A stretch of DNA of 5,027 nt from JAEZKC01 sp046538945 (GTDB taxonomy: Bacteria > Fibrobacterota > Chitinivibrionia > Chitinivibrionales > Chitinispirillaceae): NCBI GenBank assembly GCA_046538945.1, contig JBKHHW010000216.1, positions 1-5,027 on the forward strand, in the 5' to 3' direction. The first letter of the stretch is position 1. Every line of letters begins with the position of its first letter. Shown here one piece after another: positions 1 to 5,027 of the stretch. The notes beneath the pieces were generated by a model. That model was not told the DNA's origin. It made no database searches and saw only the letters and a list, made by a program, of their open reading frames with translations. The translations under genes were made by a program, and so were the position numbers.

Positions 1-798
1 GCTGCAGGGGGCCCAGGACGATCCGCCGTTTTCTGTTTTGAAGAATTGGGAATCTTCTGTGAAGCCGGGTGACGAGTATCCCCTGACCCATCCCTTCTGT
101 TCGGAAATGAATTCTATGCTGAGCAGGAGTATTCCGGGTTTGGTTGTAAATTTAATATTCCAGTTCGACCCGCCGTCTTCTGTGTGAAAGACAGCCCCGA
201 GTTTTTCTGAATCCCGTATGACACTGCCTGCTGCCCATCCGGTTTGTCTGTCGAGAAAGAAAAGAGAGTTGATCGGGCCTGCATTTCGTGGTAAAGTATT
301 TTTTCCCCAATTGTAGCCTCCGTCGGTAGAGCAGAAGATGATTCCCACGTGCGCTGCATCTACTGATTCAGAGTGTGCGCTTGCTCTTCCGCAGACCCAC
401 CCGTTGAGACTGTCTGTGAAGAATACACACCTCAGTTCTCCCTCCAGAACCGAAGCTATGATCCACTCTCTTCCTCCATCGATTGTATTCAGTACGCTTC
501 CCTTCGAGGTCACAATCCAACCGTGAGTGGTGTTGGTGAAACAGACCGAAGTGAACGGTTCAACGACCGGAACTACTATCCGTTCCCAGGTTTTCCCCCC
601 ATCCCGGGAATGAAGGAGTGATCCATTCAGGGAATCGGATTTTCCGGTTTGAACAGGTCTGCCTACAGCCCACCCGTATCGTGAGTTGATGAATCTGATA
701 TCCGGAAGCATCCCTTTTCGGGTAAAGTATTGGGATTCAGTGCCGGCGTAAGCCATTCCCAAAGTGATTGTAAAAAGGAGAAGAACGGATTTAGTCAA
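1..798 (-). CDS. Secreted Ycf48/BNR-repeat beta-propeller protein (3' end outside window)
   Basis: The minus-strand frame is open from a stop at 882-880 to the window edge, giving 266 residues from TTG at 798. Residues 1-18 read as a signal peptide: MTKS, a hydrophobic core LLLFTITLGM, then AYA before a likely cleavage site. Five repeats follow, each with a hydrophobic strand, a Gly-Trp pair and a later Asp box: GW at 42, 93, 133, 187 and 236, and DGGxxW-type boxes at 66, 107, 159, 208 and 257 (the last is NGGSSW). This is the pattern of Ycf48-like/BNR propellers, whose members range from photosystem assembly factors to exported proteins of unknown role; here an exported, possibly surface or periplasmic role is inferred. 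TTG was chosen because AAAGG (812-808) lies 9 nt upstream and it yields an intact signal peptide; ATG at 756 would remove most of it. The gene is divergent from floA. The family call is firm, the function unknown. Confidence 0.85.
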   Translation of the reverse strand, partial: MTKSVLLLFTITLGMAYAGTESQYFTRKGMLPDIRFINSRYGWAVGRPVQTGKSDSLNGSLLHSRDGGKTWERIVVPVVEPFTSVCFTNTTHGWIVTSKGSVLNTIDGGREWIIASVLEGELRCVFFTDSLNGWVCGRASAHSESVDAAHVGIIFCSTDGGYNWGKNTLPRNAGPINSLFFLDRQTGWAAGSVIRDSEKLGAVFHTEDGGSNWNIKFTTKPGILLLSIEFISEQKGWVRGYSSPGFTEDSQFFKTENGGSSWAPCS

Positions 799-852
799 AT
801 CGTCATGCCTTTGCTCAGGTGACTGAGTTTTGTCTTGAAGCTGTGCGCTAGG

Positions 853-892
853 GCTTTTTGAATAGGGAATTCTTCGTATCTAAGCAAAAAGC
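853..892. repeat. Inverted repeat, 8-bp arms, 24-base spacer
   Basis: GCTTTTTG at 853-860 is the exact reverse complement of CAAAAAGC at 885-892. Within the spacer, a smaller GAAT...ATTC pair (859-862 and 868-871) gives a second short symmetry. The element sits 55-94 bases upstream of the TTG start of the propeller gene, a position where an operator could act. The arms are T/A-rich and short, so chance is possible. Confidence 0.35.
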
Positions 893-981
893 AAAGGCAG
901 TGCCACGGCAATTTCATGCATATGGTTGGGAGTTGTGCAGGGAAATGAGGGGTCATGATATTCCGCAAACAGACCTTTTTT

Positions 982-1011
982 TGGACAAATCCGAATCGGT
1001 TTAGATATGAT
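982..1011 (+). promoter_or_regulatory. Candidate sigma-70-type promoter for floA
   Basis: TGGACA at 982-987 matches five of six bases of the -35 consensus. After an 18-base spacer comes TATGAT at 1006-1011, which matches five of six of the -10 consensus. Transcription would start near 1018, giving a leader of about 65 bases before the floA ATG. An AT-rich block at 1025-1030 (TATATT) could serve as an alternative -10. The call rests on sequence match and position only. Confidence 0.45.
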
Positions 1012-1084
1012 GACAGGGGAATAGTATATTAATTGTTCTGTTTCAAAGGGCTTTCTGTTTCCATTTCACTGAAAGGAAGGTTTT

Positions 1085-2071
1085 ATGCCTACCATCTTAT
1101 TAATCATCATTGTAGTTGCCGCTCTGATAGTTTTCTTTTTCATCGGTTCGGCGATATCTCTCTGGATGCAGGCCATTTTTTCCGGAACCAGAGTGGGCCT
1201 GCTCAATATAGTGTTCATGAGATTCAGGAAGGTGCCGCCTAAGCTGATAGTGGAGTCGAAGATTACAGCTGTTAAGGCGGGAATTGACCTGTCCACCGAC
1301 TCTCTGGAGTCCCATTACCTTGCAGGCGGAAATGTGCTCAGAGTTGTGCAGGCCCTGATCGCAGCCGATAAGGCGAACATCCCTCTCACCTTCAAACGGG
1401 CCGCTGCGATCGACCTTGCAGGAAGAAATGTTCTTGAAGCGGTGCAGATGAGTGTCAATCCCAAGGTTATTGAGACTCCCAGAGTTGCAGCCGTTGCGGC
1501 GGATGGTATTCAGCTGACTGCACTCACCCGTGTAACTGTGCGTGCGAATATTGACCGGCTGGTGGGCGGTGCTGGTGAGGAGACGGTTCTGGCACGTGTG
1601 GGTGAGGGGATTGTGACTACGATCGGTTCGGCAACATCTCACAAGCAGGTTCTGGAGAATCCCGATTCTATTTCCAAACGGGTTCTGGAGAAGGGGCTTG
1701 ACGCAGGTACCGCTTTTGAAATTCTTTCAATTGACATCGCTGATGTGGATGTCGGAAAAAATATCGGTGCTGTGCTTGAAACGGACCGTGCTGAAGCGGA
1801 CAAGAAAATCGCCCAGGCGAAAGCCGAGGAGCGCAGAGCGATGGCTATCGCCGCCGAACAGGAGATGCGCGCAAAAGTGCAGGAAATGCGTGCGAAGGTT
1901 GTGGAAGCCGAAGCTCAGGTTCCTCAGGCGATGGCGGAAGCTTTCAAAAAAGGTAATCTGGGTATCCTTGATTACCATAAGATCAAAAATATTGCTGCCG
2001 ATACACAGATGAGAGAGTCTCTCGGAGGGCAGGGGCAGCAGTCACAACCCGATGACAAAGAAGATTCATAA
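1085..2071 (+). CDS. floA: Flotillin-like protein FloA (SPFH family)
   Basis: The 328 residues match the FloA/YqfA family closely and at its usual length of about 330. Residues 3-22 form an N-terminal membrane segment. The SPFH core runs from about 50 to 230, with family-typical stretches such as LTFKRAAAIDLAGRNVLEAV (101-120), MSVNPKVIETP (122-132) and GTAFEILSIDIADVDVGKNI (208-227). An Ala/Glu/Lys-rich coiled coil follows at about 232-290 (AEADKKIAQAKAEERRAMAI), with the family C-terminal region NLGILDYHKIKNIAADTQMR (291-310) and a polar tail. Flotillins oligomerise on the cytoplasmic face of the membrane and organise functional membrane microdomains. The start is supported by AAGGAAGG at 1073-1080. 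In Bacillus subtilis the homologue lies beside an NfeD-type gene; here no NfeD gene lies immediately upstream, and a small membrane protein follows 33 nt downstream, probably co-transcribed. Identity is very sure; the local function is inferred from the family. Confidence 0.97.
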   Translation: MPTILLIIIVVAALIVFFFIGSAISLWMQAIFSGTRVGLLNIVFMRFRKVPPKLIVESKITAVKAGIDLSTDSLESHYLAGGNVLRVVQALIAADKANIPLTFKRAAAIDLAGRNVLEAVQMSVNPKVIETPRVAAVAADGIQLTALTRVTVRANIDRLVGGAGEETVLARVGEGIVTTIGSATSHKQVLENPDSISKRVLEKGLDAGTAFEILSIDIADVDVGKNIGAVLETDRAEADKKIAQAKAEERRAMAIAAEQEMRAKVQEMRAKVVEAEAQVPQAMAEAFKKGNLGILDYHKIKNIAADTQMRESLGGQGQQSQPDDKEDS

Positions 2072-2104
2072 TCTGAAAAACAACAGTCCTAAAAGGAGAT
2101 GTGA

Positions 2105-2596
2105 ATGGATATTTCAGATTTGATTGAGAACTTGGAATCTCTGTTTCCTGTTCTGATATTTGCCATCTGGGTAATCGTAACCGTTTTGAGGCGTTTAGTG
2201 GAGGGGAGAACGGAAACTGAAGAAGCCCCGGCGGGTTCTCCTGCTCAGAAAGAGCGCAGAGTTTCGGGGAGTTCTTCTGATGAACTTCGCCGTTCTCTTG
2301 AGGATATTTTTGGATTGTCCGAAGCGGAAGAAGAGCTGGAAGAACCGCAGGAGCTATTCCAAAAATCAAGGGCACATGAGGAGAAACCGGTTGAGACTGC
2401 TTATGAAAAGATGCGCATGGAGGAGGAAAGTAAATATGGCGCTCCCTCCGGGTCACTTCCGCCGGTTGAATCGGAAAAAAGCAGGTTTTCAGAAACGACT
2501 GTTTTGAACAGCAACGAACTCCGCAAGGGGATCATATGGCACGAGCTGCTTCAGCCGCCTCTTGCTCTCCGCGAAGAAACCCGCGGTTTTCTGTAG
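2105..2596 (+). CDS. Small membrane-anchored acidic protein downstream of floA
   Basis: This 163-residue protein has no family I can name with certainty. Residues 1-13 are short and polar, 14-28 (FPVLIFAIWVIVTVL) form one membrane segment, and RRLVEGR follows, suggesting a cytoplasmic remainder by the positive-inside rule. The middle (about 36-130) is rich in Glu, Ser, Pro and Lys and probably disordered, with a helical acidic patch DELRRSLEDIFGLSEAEEEL (59-78). The C-terminus carries a compact motif, ELRKGIIWHELLQPPLALRE (138-157), reminiscent of a short C-terminal motif I recall from membrane-anchored proteins of several phyla (recollection, not searched). The start is well supported by AAAGGAGA about 6 bases upstream. 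It sits 33 nt after floA with no terminator between, and a strong terminator follows it. This is the place taken by YqfB in the B. subtilis operon, but I see no evident similarity. A role with FloA, for example as an adaptor, is inference. Confidence 0.88.
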   Translation: MDISDLIENLESLFPVLIFAIWVIVTVLRRLVEGRTETEEAPAGSPAQKERRVSGSSSDELRRSLEDIFGLSEAEEELEEPQELFQKSRAHEEKPVETAYEKMRMEEESKYGAPSGSLPPVESEKSRFSETTVLNSNELRKGIIWHELLQPPLALREETRGFL

Positions 2597-2622
2597 CTTC
2601 TGCTCAAAAAAGATTCCTGATC

Positions 2623-2654
2623 GGCCGGTTTTCTAAGTGAAACCGGCCTTTTTT
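2623..2654 (+). terminator. Intrinsic terminator after the floA unit
   Basis: GGCCGGTTT (2623-2631) pairs perfectly with AAACCGGCC (2640-2648) around an 8-base loop, and six T residues follow at 2649-2654. The 9-bp GC-rich stem plus U-tract is a textbook intrinsic terminator. It lies 26 bases after the stop of the small membrane protein and separates the floA unit from the enolase-like gene. Confidence 0.93.
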
Positions 2655-2666
2655 GGGTGCATACGG

Positions 2667-2696
2667 TTGCTATTTGGATCATCTGCTATCTATTTT
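2667..2696 (+). promoter_or_regulatory. Weak candidate promoter for the enolase-like gene
   Basis: A promoter is expected here because a strong terminator lies just upstream. TTGCTA (2667-2672) and TATTTT (2691-2696) are separated by 18 bases and match four of six consensus bases each. Other AT-rich hexamers nearby (for example TTGGAT at 2674 with TAACTA at 2696) are also possible. The leader to the ATG is about 40 bases, contains a long T-run at 2706-2716 and ends in a strong GGAGGT ribosome site (2732-2737), 7 bases before the start. Confidence 0.3.
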
Positions 2697-2744
2697 AACT
2701 ATCTTTGTTTTTTTTTCTCACAGCAGCTTATGGAGGTATAGTAC

Positions 2745-4265
2745 ATGGCAAGAGAGACCGTAGTGTCAAAATTCACTCTCAAGGGAAGAGAAATACTTTC
2801 TTCTTATGCAAGCATGACTCTTGAAGGTGTCATGACGGCGCGTGTACAACGCGGATCGGACAGTTATACTATCGAGGAGCGAAACGGCATCGCTAAAGGT
2901 ACATCCGACGGGGAGAACGAAGCAATCTATATCCCCAACGACAAAGCTATCAAGTCGATCGACAAGAATATCGCTCCGCTTCTTCCCAAAAAAGTGGTTA
3001 TCAAAAAACCCTCGGACGTTCTCAAGGCCTGCAGAGAATTCGACCTAAAACTGGTGGAAAAGGCCGGACCTAACAAGAAGAAGTGGGGTGGCAACGCATG
3101 CCTCGCCTCCTCGACAGTTTTCTTTCAGCTCCTACTCAAAGCTTCCGGTTTCAAGCCATGGCAGGTTCTTACAAACGGCAGAAAGCCCAAGCAGTTCTAC
3201 ATGCCTAACATTGCGTTCAACATGGTGTGCGGCGGAGAGCATGTGCCCGGAACCAAGCAGGATATTCAGGAAATGTTCTTTTTCGCAATGAAGGAAAAAT
3301 CGGTCAAGGACGTGTTTGTGACAGGGACCAAATTCTTCCGTCAGTTCGAGAAGAATCTGGTGCGCGACGGTCTGCCGACCGGAACAGCAAAAGAGAGAGG
3401 TTTCGTGTTCCCTGTTGAGGATAACTTCGAAGGTCTCAAAAGAATCAAGGAATGTGCAAAACAGTTGGGACTTACAGAAAAGGATTACGCGATAGGAACC
3501 GACAATGCCTTCTCCGAAATCCAGAAGACCGATAAGCTCCGTAATGAGGGCAAATACGACCTGCGCTTCTCCGGTCAGGGAATCAAAACCAGAGAGGAGC
3601 TAGTCGAGTTCGATTATTCAGTGGTGAAGAGTGCAAACAACTTCGTAACCATGGAGGATCCGGGTTCTGAAAACGATCTTCTCGCTCACAAACTCATGAA
3701 TGAAAAGTACGGCAACCGTACTCAGATCGTGCTCGATGATCTGGCTGTTACTCAGATGCGTTTCATCATTCCTTTTCTCGCCGGCAAGGAAAGAAAGGAT
3801 CGCGCGGGAAACTCGGTTCTGATCAAGCTCAATCAGGCTGGAACCTTCACCGAAACACTGCTCGCTTCTCAAATCGTGCTGGGTGTTGCGGATGTCGAGG
3901 AGGTGGAGATGTTCCTCAGAGCCCGCAAGGATATCAAGAATGTCATGAGAGATCTCAAGGAACTTGGGGTTTCAAGCCTTGAGGAAGCTCTGGACAATAT
4001 CAAAAAGGGCGGATTTACCGCGTTCTTCTCGCACAGATCAACAGAGGGTACATCTGAGTTTCTCCCGCTTCTGCCGCTTATGTTCGGTTCGGTATCGCCC
4101 AAGGTGTGGTTCAAGGCGGGCGCTCCTAACGGAGAGAGAAATCTGCAGAACTATAATCCTCTGATCAGAGCTGAAGAGGAGATGCTGGCCAGCAAGATAA
4201 ATGTGGAAGTAGCTGGGTTCAGGGGACTTCCGGATGGAGTTAAGATACCAGCCATCAAGAAGTAA
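2745..4265 (+). CDS. Divergent enolase-family protein (phosphopyruvate hydratase-like)
   Basis: Enolase converts 2-phosphoglycerate to phosphoenolpyruvate in the cytoplasm. The 506 residues align by eye with enolase from end to end. GREIL (14-18) opens the N-terminal domain; GTSDGENEA (52-60) matches the mobile loop GASTGSREA; GGNA (115-118) matches GANA. The key positions are kept: His166 in GGEH, Glu176 in DIQE, Glu217 in KERGF (usually DEGGF), metal ligands Asp253, Glu304 and Asp331, Lys361 in LIKLNQ, SHRS at 429-432, and Lys457 in FKAG. Spacings match E. coli enolase closely (Glu to Glu 41, Glu to Asp 27), except that Lys361 to His430 is 69 instead of 28. An insertion of about 41 residues therefore lies near 378-418. 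The usual length is about 430. Flanking motifs are changed: SHRSTEG for SHRSGET, NQAGTFTET for NQIGTLTET. The strong GGAGGT site and many C-ending codons suggest high expression. It could be the organism's working enolase or a paralogue with another substrate; the family is sure, the exact activity is not. Confidence 0.88.
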   Translation: MARETVVSKFTLKGREILSSYASMTLEGVMTARVQRGSDSYTIEERNGIAKGTSDGENEAIYIPNDKAIKSIDKNIAPLLPKKVVIKKPSDVLKACREFDLKLVEKAGPNKKKWGGNACLASSTVFFQLLLKASGFKPWQVLTNGRKPKQFYMPNIAFNMVCGGEHVPGTKQDIQEMFFFAMKEKSVKDVFVTGTKFFRQFEKNLVRDGLPTGTAKERGFVFPVEDNFEGLKRIKECAKQLGLTEKDYAIGTDNAFSEIQKTDKLRNEGKYDLRFSGQGIKTREELVEFDYSVVKSANNFVTMEDPGSENDLLAHKLMNEKYGNRTQIVLDDLAVTQMRFIIPFLAGKERKDRAGNSVLIKLNQAGTFTETLLASQIVLGVADVEEVEMFLRARKDIKNVMRDLKELGVSSLEEALDNIKKGGFTAFFSHRSTEGTSEFLPLLPLMFGSVSPKVWFKAGAPNGERNLQNYNPLIRAEEEMLASKINVEVAGFRGLPDGVKIPAIKK

Positions 4266-4275
4266 GTATGATTGC

Positions 4276-4293
4276 ATATGATATGATATGATA
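4276..4293. repeat. Short tandem repeat (ATATG)3
   Basis: ATATG occurs three times in tandem at 4276-4290, followed by a partial copy (ATA). It lies between the stop of the enolase-like gene and the terminator stem. A pentanucleotide run this short is likely incidental, though it could vary in length between strains. Confidence 0.6.
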
Positions 4294-4321
4294 AAAAAAG
4301 GCCCTGAAAAGGGCCTTTTTT
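4294..4321. terminator. Symmetric, probably bidirectional terminator
   Basis: AAAAAAGGCCC (4294-4304) and GGGCCTTTTTT (4311-4321) are perfect reverse complements around the loop TGAAAA. Read on either strand, the GC stem is followed by a run of six T residues, so the element can end both the plus-strand enolase-like gene (stop 28 bases upstream) and the convergent minus-strand DUF2914 gene (stop 13 bases away). The stem is short in GC pairs (five) but extended by the A/T pairs. Confidence 0.92.
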
Positions 4322-4334
4322 ATTGAAGCGATTT

Positions 4335-5027
4335 TTACTCCACTATGAATGTAGCAGACTCGAGCACGTTGTCGCTGCCTGCTTCACAAACTTCTACTTT
4401 CCATTCGCCGGAGGAAATTTCCGGTGTAAGGGTTCTTTTGCTGTAGGTTCGCCAGCTCACTGATTTTACTGGCAGAACAGTTTTCTGAACGCTGTTTCCA
4501 TTGTGGTACCAGACATGTTCCACAGCTGTGGAATCTTTGGCTCCCGTCACCTGGGTGAAGAATACCAATTTGCTCACATCTTTGGGAAATTTGTTGGACG
4601 CCCCTTTGGGTTCGAGGTTTTCAACATTTGTAGCTACAACGGCTCTGGCGATTTTCAGATCTGACGTGCTCCGCGGAGCAGCTTTCTTTTCCGCAGTGGC
4701 ATCCTTCTTTGTGGAAATCGGCTTTTTCTCCTCAGCTGGAACGGCAGCTTTTTTGACAGGGGCTTTTTTGGCTGCAGGTTTTACCTCTGCAGTTTTGGCC
4801 GCAGGCTTTTTTTCCGGTGAGGCAACGGCCTTTTTGGCGGCAGGTTTTTCAGCTTTCTTGACTGCAGTTTTTTTCTCGGCAACAGTTTTTTCTGCTGCTT
4901 CGGTTTTTTTTGAAACCACTTTTTTCTTGACGGGGGCTTTTTTTTCTGCCTTGACTTTTTTCACCGGGGCTTTATCCGCCTTATCGGCTACTTTTTCTGC
5001 GGCTTCAGATTTTTTAACAGCAGCCTT
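4335..5027 (-). CDS. DUF2914-domain protein with Lys/Ala/Pro-rich N-terminal tail (5' end outside window)
   Basis: The minus-strand frame is open from the window edge to TAA at 4337-4335, showing 230 residues. The N-terminal 120 or so are low complexity, built from Lys, Ala, Pro, Val and Glu with recurring units such as APVKK, PAAKK and AEKK, resembling histone H1-like or linker tails. The last 107 residues (4658-4338) match DUF2914: LKIARAVVATNV opens it, then KLVFFTQVTGA, VEHVWYHNG, WRTYSKRTL and GEWKVEV, ending LESATFIVE. DUF2914 is a small beta domain of unknown function, found in many bacterial envelope-associated proteins. A GTG at 4964 could be taken for the start, but it is probably an internal Val: the 21 codons before it to the window edge are open and have the same Lys/Ala composition (KAPVKKVKAEKK runs across it). 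Any signal peptide or membrane segment would lie outside. It converges with the enolase-like gene across a shared terminator. The domain call is fairly sure, the role unknown. Confidence 0.85.
   Translation of the reverse strand, partial: KAAVKKSEAAEKVADKADKAPVKKVKAEKKAPVKKKVVSKKTEAAEKTVAEKKTAVKKAEKPAAKKAVASPEKKPAAKTAEVKPAAKKAPVKKAAVPAEEKKPISTKKDATAEKKAAPRSTSDLKIARAVVATNVENLEPKGASNKFPKDVSKLVFFTQVTGAKDSTAVEHVWYHNGNSVQKTVLPVKSVSWRTYSKRTLTPEISSGEWKVEVCEAGSDNVLESATFIVE

Larger units (their letters stand above)
799..1084. other. Divergent intergenic region
   Basis: This 286-base gap separates the minus-strand propeller gene from floA. It contains a candidate promoter toward floA, the floA ribosome site and an inverted repeat, each listed separately. 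No convincing coding frame is present; the longest ATG frames here are about ten codons. No clear -10/-35 pair was found for the propeller gene, although its promoter should lie in this gap if it starts its own transcript. Confidence 0.7.

Noticed and set aside
114..359. 81-residue minus-strand open frame
   Set aside because: It is in another frame of the same strand as the propeller gene; only the propeller frame shows repeats and a signal peptide.
338..621. Two plus-strand open frames of 62 and 82 residues
   Set aside because: They overlap each other and are antisense to the well-supported propeller gene; their composition shows no protein-like features.
1045..1084. Possible hairpin hiding the floA ribosome site (CTTTC with GAAAG)
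   Set aside because: Only five base pairs across a wide loop; too weak to call a regulatory structure.
1100..1642. 180-residue minus-strand open frame
   Set aside because: It lies wholly antisense to floA, has no recognisable domains and is His/Arg/Asn-rich as expected from a complement-frame shadow.
1698..2012. Arg/Lys/Trp-rich plus-strand open frame of 104 residues
   Set aside because: It is a frame shadow of the floA coiled-coil region, where regular codon composition gives spurious basic frames.
1983..2456. 157-residue minus-strand open frame
   Set aside because: It overlaps the end of floA and most of the small membrane protein on the other strand, crosses their intergenic gap and has no ribosome site or domain.
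4335..4964. DUF2914 gene starting at GTG 4964
   Set aside because: The frame continues open with the same repeat composition to the window edge, so the gene is better treated as 5'-partial.
4680..5027. Possible DNA repeat array in the T-rich, repetitive stretch
   Set aside because: The repetition comes from Lys/Ala codons of the low-complexity protein tail; units are irregular in length and sequence, with no spacer pattern, so it is not a CRISPR or satellite.

Overview
The window holds five protein-coding genes of ordinary bacterial layout (two are cut by the window edges), two strong intrinsic terminators and short intergenic gaps. I see no tRNA, rRNA, CRISPR array or mobile element. The gene set (FloA-type flotillin, a secreted Ycf48/BNR-type propeller, a DUF2914 protein with a Lys/Ala/Pro tail, good AGGAGG-like ribosome sites, a roughly balanced base composition) fits a free-living bacterium. 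A lineage near the Fibrobacterota/FCB group is only a weak guess.

Layout: (1) 1-798, minus strand, 3' end outside the window: an exported protein with five visible GW...DGGxxW propeller repeats, starting at TTG. It is easily missed because it has no ATG start and no stop in the window. (2) 799-1084: a divergent intergenic region with a plausible sigma-70-type promoter for the plus strand and an inverted repeat. (3) 1085-2071 floA and 2105-2596, a small membrane-anchored acidic protein; these are 33 nt apart and form a two-gene unit ending at a perfect-stem terminator (2623-2654). (4) 2745-4265, plus strand, apparently transcribed alone: a 506-residue divergent member of the enolase family that keeps the catalytic and metal-binding residues but carries a roughly 40-residue insertion in the barrel. 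(5) 4335-5027, minus strand, 5' end outside the window: a Lys/Ala/Pro-rich tail followed by a C-terminal DUF2914 domain. It converges on the enolase-like gene across a symmetric, probably bidirectional terminator (4294-4321).

The genes do not form one pathway. floA and the gene after it probably act together in membrane organisation. The enolase-like gene looks like a separately controlled metabolic gene. The two edge genes encode envelope or low-complexity proteins of unknown role. The most notable items are the divergent enolase and the uncharacterised small partner of FloA with its conserved-looking C-terminal motif.
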